From Teratosphaeria epicoccoides (taxonomy: Eukaryota > Ascomycota > Dothideomycetes > Mycosphaerellales > Teratosphaeriaceae), in NCBI GenBank assembly GCA_021401465.1, contig JADDMT010000069.1, forward strand, positions 103,504-167,503: a DNA stretch of 64,000 nucleotides, written 5' to 3'. Under the pieces are notes generated by a model that did not search any database, was not told the origin of the DNA, and worked only from the letters and a program-made list of their open reading frames with translations. A program made the position numbers and the translations under genes. Below, one piece after another: positions 22,119 through 33,262 of this stretch. How positions within the stretch are numbered: position 1 is the first letter of the stretch; each line of letters starts with the position of its first letter.

Positions 22119-22686
22119 TGCGAATCTGTCCTTCAGCCTCCCGAGGAACGTAGTAGGCCGTTTGTGCTGCGTGAAGTGAAGATCGTGGATGTGATGGGAG
22201 CTGTTGTTCTGACAAGGAGAGTTTGCTAATCGAAGAGCACGCTGTTGTTTTCACCGCGAGGGTCCAAGCTCCCTTTGCCGGGGCGTTTAGAGATCCCGGA
22301 GGTGATTGGTTTTTTACACTTACCTCCCCGTTCAATGGCCACTGTTGCAGACCTTCGTGCTCCGTGTGAAGCATCGCAGACATAGCCATCGTGCTTTTCA
22401 GGCAAAAATGTCAGCGGGAGATCGGAAGGTTGAATGCACAAGCAAATGCGCACATGCCCAAAAAGATCGGCACAGACACAGGGATGATCTGAGGAGACAA
22501 AATCACAAAAAAAGGCACGACCAATCGATGTTGACCCACAAACACAGGCTTGGTACAGATAGTAGGCCGTGGGGAACGAATGGGGTTGCATGTACGCTCT
22601 ATGCTCTACTGCAAGCTATTGGACGGCCTGCATGCTCAGTGAACAAACAACATTGCTCCAGACACCAGGCAAACACCGAGTCCACT
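22119..22686. other. Intergenic between VDAC promoter and asparagine synthase 3' end
   Basis: Contains the porin 5' leader and promoter. No gene is supportable. Confidence 0.45.
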
Positions 22687-24608
22687 TTATTTGCCCTCCC
22701 CAGCTTTGTATGCCGCTTCATGACTCTCGATAGCTCTTCCACTCGGGTCCGTTTGCTTACTCCAAGTCGGCGTCCACCTCATCACCGTACTTGCACAGTA
22801 TGGTGGGAAATGGTCGTCAAACATGCACCGATACCAGTACGCCTCCTTCGAATCTGGAATATCGTCGCCCCACTGCGGCTTCTCCTTTCTGATGTTAGTC
22901 TCCACCATTTGCTCATTGGTCACCATCTCCGTAGCCTTGTCTTTGAGCGCATCGATCCAGCCGTAACCGACTCCATCGGAGAACTGTTCCTTTTGCCGCC
23001 AGAGGATATGTTCGGGCAGGTAGGGTTTCTCGCCTGGCGGAAGATGTTTGAGGTCAAAGGCAGAGCGGAGTATGCCCTTCTCAATGCGGTCTTTGCGCGA
23101 CTTATCAATCATCTTCTCGGCTGGGTCGATGGTCATGGCCACTTGCAAAAACTCCTTGTCCAAGAATGGCACACGGGCTTCTACACCCCACGCTGATGTT
23201 GACTTGTTGGCACGCAAGCAGTCTGCGAGATGCAGGTTATTGACTCTCCTGACCGTCTCCTCGTGGAAAGCCTTTCTGTCTGGTGCGTTGTGGAAGTAGA
23301 GGTAGCCGCCGAAGATCTCATCTGAGCCCTCACCAGACAAGACCATCTTCACACCCATGGCCTTGATTTTCCTTGACAGCAAGAACATAGGTGTGCTGGC
23401 CCGAATGGTGGTCACATCGAAAGTCTCGAGGTGGTAGATGACGTCTTCCAGGGCATCCAAACCCTCTTGAATAGTGAAAGTGAAAGAGTGATGCTTTGTA
23501 CCGAGGAATTTGGCCACCTCTTGTGCAGCGATTGAGTCGGGCGCGTTGGGCAGACCGATGGAGAAGCTGTGCAATTGTGACAGGATAGGCACATCGGTAA
23601 GATGGTAGTTCTCGTCAATGCCAGCCAGACCCTCGCCCGTCTCAGTGCCGTTGGTCGTAATCCCCGAAATGGGCACCTGACCGTTAGTGTGGCCGTTGGC
23701 AGTTGGCGATCCTGCGCCAGAGCGAAGGAGCTGCTGTTGCTTTGCGTGTTCTCTCTGCAATCGCAAGCTCTCCCTTTGCGCGATCGAGGCCACTAATGAG
23801 CTGTCCAGGCCACCTGATAGCAGGACCCCGTATGGCACTTCAGCCATCAGCCGTTTCCGCACGGAGCGCTCGAAAGTCTCCCTGAGCAGTGTAAGATTGA
23901 GTGGGGTGCTCGGAATGGACGAAGGCTCGACCAGCCATCTTGGTGTGAAGTACCGTGTGATCTGATCCGTCCTGCTGTCGTACACATGTCCAGGCGGAAA
24001 GCTCTGAATTTCATCGCAGACAGGGTGCAAGCACTTCAGCTCTGAAGCAAAGTAGACCGCGCCAGGTGTGCTGGAGCTTCGGCCGATGTAGAAGGTCGTG
24101 ATGCCAATTGGATCTCTCGCAGCGACTAGGCGATCCCGTTTCTTATCATGCAATACCCAACTGAACATGCCATCCAAGTGCTTCGCCGCATCAACGCCGT
24201 GTTCCTGGTATAGCGGGATGATGACCTCGCAATCACTATGTGTTTTGAACGGGTAGTGCTTGAATTGCTTCCTCAGGATTTTGTGGTTGTAAATCTCGCC
24301 GTTGACTGCCAACGCGACATCACCCTGTTCGTCCAAGATGGGTTGGGCGCCGGTGTCAATGCCGACGATAGAGAGACGCTCGTGTACGAGGATGGTGTTC
24401 TTTGCAATGTGGTTGCCGCTCCAGTCCGGTCCGCGATGCTTGACCTGCTTGCCCATGCGAATGGCAGTCGAGCGGAACTTTTCGATCTGCGGATGGCTGT
24501 TCCAGAATTAGCACATCTTGCATGTGGTCTTGTGCCTGCCTGCCTGAACCTCACGCCGCTGCTGTAACAGGAAGGAACGCACCAGTGACACGCGAAGATT
24601 CCACACAT
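22687..24608 (-). CDS. ASN1: Asparagine synthase (glutamine-hydrolysing)
   Basis: Two exons join in phase to 611 residues: a 26-nt first exon (24608-24583, MCGIFACH plus 2 nt), an 86-nt intron, then 24496-22687. It makes asparagine from aspartate, glutamine and ATP. Cys2 right after the initiator Met is the glutaminase nucleophile, and the class II amidotransferase domain follows (QVKHRGPDWSGNHI, VALAVNGEIYNHKILR). The synthetase domain carries the PP-loop GVLLSGGLDSSLVASIAQR and later LSGEGSDEIFGGYLYF and GVEARVPFLDKEF. A Ser/Gly/Asn-rich insertion of about 60 residues after the PP-loop region makes it slightly longer than yeast Asn1. The short first exon is easily missed and decides whether the enzyme has its catalytic Cys. 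Confidence 0.95.
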
Positions 24609-25225
24609 CTTGACGACTACTCGAGCGAGTCGGTGTAGGAGAGAAGGCAGCAACGTCAGCGCAGAGGCAGACGCAGCTGAAGCGATCTGTCCGATAATCG
24701 CCGTCTCCAGCGAGTCAATAATGCCAGACTACCAGATGACTGTGGAATTTCGCGCGGGCAGCGGGGAGGGGCGGGGTCGGCGACGTCAGACATCGTCCCG
24801 TCCCGTGCCGCCTCCGAGCCCTGCGTCATTCGTTCTTACTTTGTGTTTACCTGGCCGTTGCGAATAGGTCTGGTATGCACGCGACTTAAGTTTTCAAATG
24901 ATCTTGGACAAAACGACTCAATTCTCGTGCATTCTGTGTGTCAGGACTATCCATGAGCATCCACTACCTGCCGCACCATCTGCACGCATCCTGACCGCCA
25001 AAACAGCCAAGCAGCAAGCACACGTGCCACAGATTTCCCGTAACAAAAAGACAGGGCAACACTGCCCGACCGTTGCGTGGCCCCGTGGCTGGTGTCGATT
25101 CAGCTCTCCAGTGCCCAAGACCAGCCGTGCCTCATTGGCGATCCAGTATGATGCGACCACCTCCCCACGACAGAATAATCCTGAACCGGTAGTGTCGGCG
25201 ACGCGGCTTCTGGCAGGACCTGATT
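24609..25225. promoter_or_regulatory. Shared divergent promoter region, asparagine synthase / RhoGAP
   Basis: 617 bp between two divergent start codons, with no credible gene. It must contain both promoters. Several TGACGTC/TGACTC-like sequences occur (e.g. GACGTCAG near 24782), which could suit Gcn4/CPC1-type control of asparagine synthase, but this is only a suggestion. Confidence 0.45.
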
Positions 25226-27970
25226 ATGCGTTCAGCTCTGGCGGTCGCTGCGCAGCGCACCCGGAACAGGTCGCGGAGCGTCTCCCTAAACCCAATCCCG
25301 CCCGCCGAAGACAGCAACGACTATCTGCCTGATCTGGCCGCCGTAGCGGCGTCCATACTGTATCGCTCACCCTGTGATTCTGAAGCGGGTCGTCCGCTGT
25401 ACATTCTCAATGCAGCAGCATTTCCCGACTCCTTCGAGGTCGACTACGATAGTTTGTTGTCATATGTGCTGGCGAGGCTGCCTGGCGAAGACGCGCTATT
25501 GTCAGGCACAGAGTATGAGATTGTGTTCTTCGCGGGTGGACCGCCGGAAAATGCCACTACGGCGAAGAAGAATGGGCCGGGTATGGGCTGGTATCTTCAG
25601 GCATACCACGTGCTCAGCAGGGCGCTCAGGAAGAAGCTGCAAAGGCTTTATATTGTGCATCCGAGGACATGGGTACGCGTGCTGATCGGCGTGTTTGGAA
25701 CGGTGGTGTCGCCGAAGTTCAGGCGGAAGATCATACATGTCAACACCCTGTCGCAACTGGCGCTGATCATGCCAATCGAGAAGCTCCTGATACCGCCATC
25801 GGTATATCTGCACGATCGCAAGCTGTCTCCAGACATTGACGCCCCGTACGCGAGCGGACGTAGAGCTTTCGGTGCGCGTCATGCGCTGCCGAAGAATATC
25901 ACTACCGGACAGACAAGGTTGCCCAGAGTGATCAGAGAAACGACGAGCTTCTTGCTGATGCCACAATGTGTCGAGACTGAAGGCATATTCCGAATACCGC
26001 CTCACAGTACCACGTCTGGAGTGTTGAGAGAAGCCTATGACCGCGGTCAACGATGGATCATATGGAAGGAGAGCGGTGCGGAATTCGTCCAGCCTGGCAT
26101 GGACAAGGCCTTAATGGACGAAGTGCGGCAGGAAGATGCATATGGGGTTCATCTAGCAGCCTCGCTGATCAAGCAGTGGTATCGCGAGCTGCGCGAACCC
26201 ATTTTCGCCGACACCTCTTACGATATGATGCGAGAGAAGTATGGCGACCCAGATGTTGAAGTCACGCCTGAAGATCTGGTGGACCTTTTCATGCCAGCAT
26301 CAATGCAATCACCACTGACATCGACAAGCCGGGAGATCTTGACCAGGCATCTACTGCCGTTGCTGTCCACTGTAGCAGCGCACGAGCCACAAAACAAGAT
26401 GAATGCGGAGAACTTGGCTATTTGCTTCTCCATGTGCTTGGTCTGCAGCTCAGATCAACTGGCAGATGCGAAAATGTCCTCAATCCTTAAGCGCGTGATA
26501 CAGCCTGCCATTGCAAGGTGGCCACAGCTTCGTGATGGTCTCGGCGTTGACGCGCGAGCCTTTCGGCGAGATCTACAGCGACCCGCTGACCCCCGCGACT
26601 ACGAAGATCCCCTGGAACACGACCCTCACACGAGGAGTTCCGAAGACGACGCGGTTGAGAACAAAGAGGGCCATCGAATGCTTCTCGATGACAACGAGGA
26701 CACTCCATCCATCGAGCGGGCATCTACGCTACCGCTAAGGCCGAAACAAAGGGCAATGACCGTGGCGAAGGAAGCGAGGGAAAAGATGCTCGACATCTCT
26801 ACAGACCTCGCATCAAATCTCAGGCAAGCACTGCCGCCTTTGCCTAGGAGATCGAGGGCAAACTCGGCGGCCAAGGACCAGCCTTTGGCAGATACAAGTG
26901 CTCCGCGCGCAGTGCCCTCTATCTCACCCAGTGGGTCAGCCTGTTGCTATACAGTCGCGATGGAGGCGCAGAACAATGCTGTCGTCGCAACGCGATCGCG
27001 TGGCGAATCGGTGAAAGCGCTGCCAGGCCTGGACACGCTCCACCTCATCAAGCGCAAGCCTACACCAGCAAACGCCGCTGGAGATTCACCATCCCATCTC
27101 GAGGACAGCTCCAATGACGACCCACCTCGACACTCTTTGATGTTCGATCGTGATGGCAGAACCTTCGAAGTCGCCAACATCCCTGCACGCCCCGGTCAAC
27201 TGGACACATCTGAGTCCCGCAGCTACGGCGAGGATAAGAAAGGGCTCCCAGACCTCCCGGTGACGGCCGCTCATAGCCCAAACGCGGCTATTCCGAAAAG
27301 AAAGCCGGTCTCTAGCAACAACGGCGATTCGTCTCCTGCATCTGCGACATCTTCTGATGTAGCACCACGCAGCAATGCATCGGCAGTCAAGTCAGCAGCT
27401 CAAGTAGCTGCAGCCGGTCTAGCACGGCGTCTTGGCGAACGAACAGGAGTTGACGATCTGAGGCCGCTCTCTCGTTCACCGGACAGCCTGCCATCGGATG
27501 CCGAATCTGTCTTCCGCAAACCCTCCTGGTCTGCTTCATCGAACAAGCCGCCACCGAACATCCAATCACTTGCGAAGCCCGTGCTTCCTACCCAAAGGAG
27601 CCTTACTGTACCCCTACCTATTCTCACACCACCTCCGGTTGCAACGGGGACGAGCGGCGCGGGCTATCAGCCTCGACCTCGGACGCCCTCGCCCGGACTG
27701 CTGAGACGTATGAGCGGCATCGACGCTGCGTCCTGGAACACGGACACGAACAACGCTGACAAGGAGGATCGAGATTTTCTGTCGAGGAGTCAGAGCTTGG
27801 GCTTCGGTGGTTCGAGGGTACAGCCGAATAAGCTAGATCTCGAAAGGGAGAGCGTGCATGATTTAAGACGCTTGTATGAAGAGAGGGTTCATACGGCACA
27901 GAGTTTGAGGGCCGCCGAAGCCGCCAGGAGAGGCAGTAGTGCGTCAAGACTAGAAGCCATTGCTCCCTAG
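25226..27970 (+). CDS. ECM25: RhoGAP protein with CRAL-TRIO-like domain (Ecm25-like)
   Basis: Single long exon, 914 residues. The N-terminal part (about 55-198) matches the divergent CRAL-TRIO/BCH module (PLYILNAAAFPDSFEVDYD, LQRLYIVHPRTWVRVLIGVF, FRRKIIHVNTLSQLAL). A RhoGAP domain follows at about 220-430 (LPRVIRETTSFLL, VETEGIFRIPP with the arginine finger at R256, AASLIKQWYRELREPIF, NKMNAENLAICFSMCL). RhoGAPs switch off Rho-type GTPases by stimulating GTP hydrolysis; in yeast the CRAL-TRIO plus RhoGAP architecture is Ecm25, linked to polarised growth and cell-wall organisation. The C-terminal half is disordered, rich in S/P, ending with a short helical segment (LRRLYEERVHTAQSLRAAE). Which GTPase it acts on is not visible. 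Confidence 0.88.
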   Translation: MRSALAVAAQRTRNRSRSVSLNPIPPAEDSNDYLPDLAAVAASILYRSPCDSEAGRPLYILNAAAFPDSFEVDYDSLLSYVLARLPGEDALLSGTEYEIVFFAGGPPENATTAKKNGPGMGWYLQAYHVLSRALRKKLQRLYIVHPRTWVRVLIGVFGTVVSPKFRRKIIHVNTLSQLALIMPIEKLLIPPSVYLHDRKLSPDIDAPYASGRRAFGARHALPKNITTGQTRLPRVIRETTSFLLMPQCVETEGIFRIPPHSTTSGVLREAYDRGQRWIIWKESGAEFVQPGMDKALMDEVRQEDAYGVHLAASLIKQWYRELREPIFADTSYDMMREKYGDPDVEVTPEDLVDLFMPASMQSPLTSTSREILTRHLLPLLSTVAAHEPQNKMNAENLAICFSMCLVCSSDQLADAKMSSILKRVIQPAIARWPQLRDGLGVDARAFRRDLQRPADPRDYEDPLEHDPHTRSSEDDAVENKEGHRMLLDDNEDTPSIERASTLPLRPKQRAMTVAKEAREKMLDISTDLASNLRQALPPLPRRSRANSAAKDQPLADTSAPRAVPSISPSGSACCYTVAMEAQNNAVVATRSRGESVKALPGLDTLHLIKRKPTPANAAGDSPSHLEDSSNDDPPRHSLMFDRDGRTFEVANIPARPGQLDTSESRSYGEDKKGLPDLPVTAAHSPNAAIPKRKPVSSNNGDSSPASATSSDVAPRSNASAVKSAAQVAAAGLARRLGERTGVDDLRPLSRSPDSLPSDAESVFRKPSWSASSNKPPPNIQSLAKPVLPTQRSLTVPLPILTPPPVATGTSGAGYQPRPRTPSPGLLRRMSGIDAASWNTDTNNADKEDRDFLSRSQSLGFGGSRVQPNKLDLERESVHDLRRLYEERVHTAQSLRAAEAARRGSSASRLEAIAP

Positions 27971-28338
27971 ACGAGAGGATGTTCGGGCTCGGCAGATCAC
28001 ACAATCTTACCTTATTGTATGTGTAGATGTTCAGCGAAGGGTGTACATGGTGATGACGCATTGGCATCTAGGCATTTTGGGAAGTTTGGGTTTCTGCTGC
28101 AAGTCTTACACAGTACATAATGTCATGATAGCGATCGCATATGCATCGCCTTCATGGTCGGAATTTACATGGATCGATGTTCACATCGGACATCCACTCA
28201 TGCAGTGTGTGACCGTGATACCTGTATTCTTGATACGACTGTGCATTGACGTCAACGGCTTGAGTCTCAACCTAAGGCAACAACAAGCGCATACAGCCAC
28301 ACAATAATGACTCAAACACCCAACGCATTTCACACGGC
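27971..28338. other. Intergenic between RhoGAP and J-protein genes
   Basis: Holds the RhoGAP 3'UTR and the J-protein promoter. Nothing else seen. Confidence 0.5.
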
Positions 28339-29169
28339 ATGGTTATTGTGCGATCATGCCTGTTGCAGCGGACGGGGCAACCATCTGGATGTCTGCACAC
28401 GGGCGTCTCCGGCCCACCCGCCTTCAGGCGACACTTCCATCCTACCTCTATCCGCCACGAGATGCCGGATCACTATGCGACCCTTGAGCTGCCGACCAAC
28501 GCCACCGCCAGCGAGATCAAAAAGCAGTTCTATAGACTGTCCAAGGCCTACCATCCAGATCTGCATCGAGACAACCCTTCATCCTCACAGAGGTTCGTGC
28601 AGATCTCCGAGGCACATGCCACGCTTGGGAGCCCAGAGAAGAAGGCACGCTACGATCGAGATTTCCTGCGACCCCAGGCTCCTTCAGGGGTCGGAGGTCA
28701 TCCCAGCAGCAGCTACTCGTCCGCGTCTCAGCCAGCGGGGAGTCGCCCACCCAGCGGCCTGAGCCGGCGACGTACGCAATTTCGTGGTCCACCACCCAGT
28801 TTCTATCGCGGCGGTGGATGGGGCGAGCACGGCGAGAAGCGCTCCGAGCACGCTTCGAAAGCGAGTCACAGCCACGAGGCGCGAGGGCAAGCGCAAAGTG
28901 GGCCCGCAGGCACGGGTCCCGGAGGCTTCACCCAGGGTTTCGATAACGATGTGAGGCATTTTGATCACAGGGGGCATCATAAGACGCATTCCGATATCGA
29001 GCGGACCAGGCACAAGGCCAGGCGGAAACAGAGCACTATCTCGGAGGAGGATATTTCAGCTGCTGCGACCGGGGGAAGCAGCACGCTGGTGAATTTCTTT
29101 ATGATTAGTGGGGTGTTGGGGCTGGCCTTTTTGGGGGCTGGGGCAGTCTGGAGGTTGGGTGGGAATTAG
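28339..29169 (+). CDS. Mitochondrial J-domain (DnaJ) membrane protein
   Basis: Single exon, 276 residues from the ATG at 28339. Residues 1-41 are basic and rich in S/R/H, like a mitochondrial presequence. The J domain covers about 43-105 (MPDHYATLELPTNATASEIK) with the HPD triad at 72-74 that stimulates Hsp70 ATPase. The middle is Gly/Ser/His-rich, and a hydrophobic segment close to the C terminus (FFMISGVLGLAFLGAGAVW) should anchor it in a membrane. The layout resembles yeast Jid1-type J-proteins of the inner mitochondrial membrane. A shorter start at the Met before PDHYATL (28462) is possible but would remove the presequence. Confidence 0.85.
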   Translation: MVIVRSCLLQRTGQPSGCLHTGVSGPPAFRRHFHPTSIRHEMPDHYATLELPTNATASEIKKQFYRLSKAYHPDLHRDNPSSSQRFVQISEAHATLGSPEKKARYDRDFLRPQAPSGVGGHPSSSYSSASQPAGSRPPSGLSRRRTQFRGPPPSFYRGGGWGEHGEKRSEHASKASHSHEARGQAQSGPAGTGPGGFTQGFDNDVRHFDHRGHHKTHSDIERTRHKARRKQSTISEEDISAAATGGSSTLVNFFMISGVLGLAFLGAGAVWRLGGN

Positions 29170-29391
29170 ATAGGATGGCGGAGGTGAGGTGAGGAGGAAG
29201 AAGAAGGATGAGAGCTGATGGGAGAGCAAGACAACAGCCCGTGGCCTCCAACGAGCCCTTTTCGAACTTGTACCGGTGGACTGATGTACAGATGATCATG
29301 CGGCAGCTTCCGGGAAGACGTGTCCCACGACGCCTTCGTACCGATCAGGCCGTTTCACGCGCTCACACTTCCTTGCGAACCTGCGTCTTGG

Positions 29392-29949
29392 TCATCCAAA
29401 GAGTACATGCATGAAGCACCCTGTCCAGCTCAGGCCAACAATCGCAGTCGTGTCCCTGGAAGGACCCTCATCAGACATCTTCTCGTCCAGCCTCTGCCTC
29501 TTGCCCTTGTCTTTGCATGGTTCCATCTGATTCTGCGCCTTGACACGCGCCTCGTAACATTGCAACTTCCGCGCCGCCTGATTACGCTCGCGCTTGGCAT
29601 TTCTCGCTTTCCGCGCCATCCGAGCTGCTTCGGCGTCAGCTCGTCGCGCGGCCGATCCGGCCGTTTGGCTTTGGTGGCGAAAACAGGACATATCGATGGC
29701 TATCTGGATTGCCTGTTTGGCCGCGGCATCGGCTTCGTCGAAGATCTTGCTCTTGAGTTGGAGCGTGGCGTGGAGAATGTGGAGTTGGCATTGCTCGTTG
29801 CCGTTCTGGCGCTCGATACGCCCGCGCGCGAGGGCGATGTTGGCGAAGATGGGGCATCTTAAGACCTTTCGTCGGGAGTGGTGTACCACGAGACGTCTTG
29901 CTCCGTCTTGATTCTCGCCGTGTGATAGGGTAATACGGCAGATGCGCAA
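29392..29949 (-). CDS. Hypothetical basic, helix-rich protein (start unclear)
   Basis: A minus-strand frame of 185 codons with biased composition: ADAAAKQAIQIAIDMSCF, then an Ala/Arg-rich stretch (AARRADAEAARMARKARNAK) that should form a coiled coil, then KDKGKRQRLDEKMSDEGP. No ATG exists at the 5' end of this frame; the first in-frame Met is internal, so a 5' exon is probably missing from this model. The composition suggests a real nuclear-type or RNA-binding-type protein, but no domain is recognised. It is convergent with the J-protein gene. Confidence 0.4.
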   Translation of the reverse strand: MRICRITLSHGENQDGARRLVVHHSRRKVLRCPIFANIALARGRIERQNGNEQCQLHILHATLQLKSKIFDEADAAAKQAIQIAIDMSCFRHQSQTAGSAARRADAEAARMARKARNAKRERNQAARKLQCYEARVKAQNQMEPCKDKGKRQRLDEKMSDEGPSRDTTAIVGLSWTGCFMHVLFG

Positions 29950-30746
29950 TCAAGACGTACAGTCGACTATGCGTGCAGCTGACTATGTTTGAAGACTGGC
30001 ATGCGCGTTTGAAGACTGGCATGCGTGGTCTGGTGTTGTACGTTGTGATGTTGTATTGGGAGGAGAGAAGGAACAGAGCTGTTGCGCGAGGAGACTGGTT
30101 CACCGATGGTGCACGCCAGTGGATGAGTGTGCCTTTAAAGCATGATTCTCAACTGAGCATGCCTGCTTATTACAATTGGTTGCGGTCGTAGCCCAGATGT
30201 GAAAGAACGACTCCCGCCAATCTCTGGCGGCCTTTACCAGCGTCAGCATGTGTCGGATAAGCTGACCCTGGGCTACAGCATTGGACGGCCGCAGTACCAT
30301 TACTCAACGCTCTGCATTGCTCCTGGCGATGAATTCGGTTAAAGGAAGAACTATCTTCAGTGCCGCTCGACGCATGCCTCAACGGGAAAATTTGTCGTGT
30401 CAATTCAGCTTCGCATGCTCCGAAGACCATCTCACGGAAATATGCCTGCCGAGTTCAATATGTACCACAGTCTGTGCAAAAACGACACCGCGCCGTCACG
30501 GGCCTGCTTGAGCGTGGTAGTGACAGATGTGGACGGAACCGTATGACACGTGAGGAAGGATGAATCAAATCTGGTGTTCCTTCAGAAAGTGTACATTACA
30601 GACAGTCGTACACCACAACATTGCAGTCTGAAGGTATCATTCGCAAGCAAGAGCAGAACTTCTCAGAGTCCATATGCAATGCAAAGCAAGTCAAACCACA
30701 TCTCCCGAACGCCCTACCCTACAGAAACCCGACAACTCAGCCACTA
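29950..30746. other. Intergenic, no supportable gene
   Basis: May contain the missing 5' exon and promoter of the previous hypothetical gene. A 19-bp direct repeat (TTTGAAGACTGGCATGCGY) occurs twice at 29989-30025. Nothing else seen. Confidence 0.4.
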
Positions 30747-31841
30747 TCACTTATCTTCGTCCCAGAACATGCACCTGGCTGCCGATCCACGGCGCCTGCG
30801 CAGCATCTTCTTGTGATGTCGGCGTGCCCATCTGGCAGGCAATCGACACTGCTCCCTTCTACGCGCGGCAGCCTTGGCGCTCACGCCGAAAGTAAGCACG
30901 ACTTCATCGATCATCGCTTGGACGACAGGTCGGACAGTAAGCTCGATGGGCCCCTCGCGTTTTAGCGCGTACAGTAGCGCTCGTCGGAACACTGATACAG
31001 TCACGCCTTCACCGTCTCTGGCGCGGATCGCCTCGGTGAGACGCTGCCATGCTGACATGACGGCTGGTTTGCAGATGGCGCCGTACAGAGTCGAGGCGTC
31101 GTTGCGCGGGATGTTCAACGCGAACGTCATCCAGTAGAAGCGGCCGAGATGGTTTGTGAGCATTGTGGCGTTGACGAGGCCGGTGCCATTGAACTCGCCT
31201 AACGCTGGACAGTTGCCAAAGGACACCATGGTCGTTGAGTCGCGGTATAAATTCTGATCCTCGGTCAGGTCGCCGATCGTGCGGAAGTATTCGACGCGGC
31301 GGTCGGTCATCATCTGCAGGTAGTCGTTGTGGACTTCGAACCACGGCTCCTGCTCACGCTCGGCAGACTCTGGCACGACCGTGGAGATTAGTCGGACGTC
31401 GTTGCCGTGGTCGTCCGGCTCCTCTGCGATGTCCTCCTCGTCGTTGTTGTCGAGAATGGCGTTGGGCCAGTGGAAGGCATCTCCTCCCTCTAGCTGCTCC
31501 TTCCTATACACGACCGTGCGACAGGCCGGGCAGGTGTTGCTCGTCCCCAGCCAAGTAGAGATGCACTTGCAGTGGAACATGTGGTGCTTCCGACAGTCGG
31601 AGCCGAAAGGACCACATGTCTTGACGCAGTCGTTTGCGAGGTCAGGATTGGCGTCGAGATCCTGCCAGGTGATCTTTTCGAACTCCGCCATGCAGATGAG
31701 GCAATCGCGACGATCTGCTGGGAGGTTGGCGACGTCTTGGCTGCTGACGTGCCCGGTTGTGAAGAACTCTTTGGTTGGGAGCTCGGAGTTGGAGGTGAGC
31801 CCTGTGATCAGCTTGGATGGCACGATCAAGCTCGCAGACAT
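30747..31841 (-). CDS. RING-H2 zinc-finger protein, putative E3 ubiquitin ligase
   Basis: Single exon, 364 residues from the ATG at 31841; the frame is open further upstream but without ATG. A RING-type finger lies at about residues 47-107: CLIC at 47-50, then CRKHHMFHCKCISTWL and CPAC at 104-107. The order Cys-Cys...Cys/His-His...Cys...Cys-Cys is the RING-H2 form with an enlarged first loop. RING-H2 proteins usually recruit E2 enzymes. The remainder is soluble, with an acidic segment (DNNDEEDIAEEPDD) and a C-terminal region of unknown fold ending in a strongly basic tail (RRHHKKMLRRRRG). Similar RING proteins are numerous and fast-evolving in Dothideomycetes; the substrate is unknown. Confidence 0.75.
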   Translation of the reverse strand: MSASLIVPSKLITGLTSNSELPTKEFFTTGHVSSQDVANLPADRRDCLICMAEFEKITWQDLDANPDLANDCVKTCGPFGSDCRKHHMFHCKCISTWLGTSNTCPACRTVVYRKEQLEGGDAFHWPNAILDNNDEEDIAEEPDDHGNDVRLISTVVPESAEREQEPWFEVHNDYLQMMTDRRVEYFRTIGDLTEDQNLYRDSTTMVSFGNCPALGEFNGTGLVNATMLTNHLGRFYWMTFALNIPRNDASTLYGAICKPAVMSAWQRLTEAIRARDGEGVTVSVFRRALLYALKREGPIELTVRPVVQAMIDEVVLTFGVSAKAAARRREQCRLPARWARRHHKKMLRRRRGSAARCMFWDEDK

Positions 31842-32746
31842 GGCGGCCAAGGTGAAATCCGTGATCGGAACAGAGTGATTGATAAATGGAGAGTGTGTAG
31901 AGGAGTAGTAGTGAGGTGCAGGTGTATGCAATCGTACACTTCTGGAAGAGTTTGGGAACGTGTTGCTTGTCAAAATCACCTCAAGTTGTGATGGGTAAAG
32001 GAGAAGAAGGGAGAAAGCAGCCGCCCTCCTAGATATACAGACAGGAGCAAGACCTTACCTACGGTCAGCACGAAGGGATCTAACAGGTTTGTCAAAAGCG
32101 CCATCGCTAACGAAGCATAGTTTCTGAATCGCGAAAGATCGTATTGGATGCGAAACAGAATAAGCCACGGCTGTGGGACTGGGTTGCTGACCGCGCCCAA
32201 TCCAAACGTCGGGTAAGAAATATGCTAGCCCAACGTGGAAGGCACGGAAGCCTGCCGGCCAATGAGAGCGCCGGCACATGTAATCCTTAGCAGAAATTTG
32301 CAACTTGTACACCAGCCACTTAGCGACCGGCCAATGTTTCAAATGAACACCTACCTTAGGCAATGAGATCAAGATTTTCACATTGCATGATAGAGTGGGA
32401 AGCCGAGAATGACGAAAAGTTGAGAAGTCACCGAAGAGATTGAAGCGGACGAGAATACAAGCACTACTGACGTTCCAAGCACGGAATGTCACAACGCATC
32501 ACAATCGTTAAAGTAACGCAGCAAACAGACAGAGCTTCACAATGCATCACAATCATTCGAACCATGCAAAAATCAAGCAAAGTACAGCCATCCCATAGTA
32601 ACAAGCCCATTGCAAATTCCAAACTAGTGCCCGAATCCCTCGTCACACTGGCGAATCAGCTGTGATACCCCAGAATGTTCCCCATCATCCCGATTATCGG
32701 TCTCCTACCCGCCGCAGCCATCTCAGCAGCCTCAGTAGCAGCAGTC
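31842..32746. other. Intergenic, no supportable gene
   Basis: Promoter side of the RING gene and 3' side of the following frame. No gene or repeat of note. Two near-copies of CATCACAATC occur at about 32497 and 32543. Confidence 0.45.
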
Positions 32747-33262
32747 TCAATCCTGGATTCTCACTCCCTCCTTGATCCAAGCTGCGGCGGCATCCGCAGC
32801 CGGGTGGAGGGGCACGGTGAGCTTGCAAACGGTCTTATTAGGGTCGAAGCAGGCCCGGGCGTCCTGCTGGGCGCGACAGAAGCGGGACCAGAAGGCGACG
32901 TCCAACGCAGTTTGTAGGAGTGCCTCGTCACGTGGGTCGGGCAGACGAGCTCTGTCCGGGATCCTGCGAGCTCGAACAGACTTTTTGTACGGTCCGTAGG
33001 CTTCAGTGGTCTCTTCGACTATATCGAAAATTTTAGCCAGCTGATCCAGTATTTTTTGGAGCAGGCTTTCGAGTCGAGGCATGACCAACATCGTCCATGG
33101 CTCACCGTCACAAACTTGGTCGGCGAAGGCGATTGGCAGCACGCGTACGATTTGGTTCCTGGTCTCTTGGTCCACGCGCTAGTAGAGTCGCATTCGCATG
33201 CTTGTGGAGGGTTTCATCCTTATGGCAAAGTCGTCGCGATCAGAAATAGTGCGAATAACCAT
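32747..33262 (-). pseudogene. Hypothetical protein interrupted by a single amber codon
   Basis: From the ATG at 33262 the minus-strand frame is open for 171 codons except for one TAG at codon 28 (33181-33179). The residues on both sides read smoothly (MKPSTSMRMRLY, stop, RVDQETRNQIVRVLPIAF). The downstream part is a well-behaved soluble protein (ESLLQKILDQLAKIFDIVEE, DEALLQTALDVAFWSRFC) with four cysteines. A CAG to TAG change would explain the break and would be RIP-like. Alternatives are an intron whose acceptor uses the TAG (CTACTAG) with an upstream exon I cannot fix, or a start at an internal Met (33091). The family is not recognised. Immediately upstream lies a GTTGAYGG-repeat tract. 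Confidence 0.45.
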
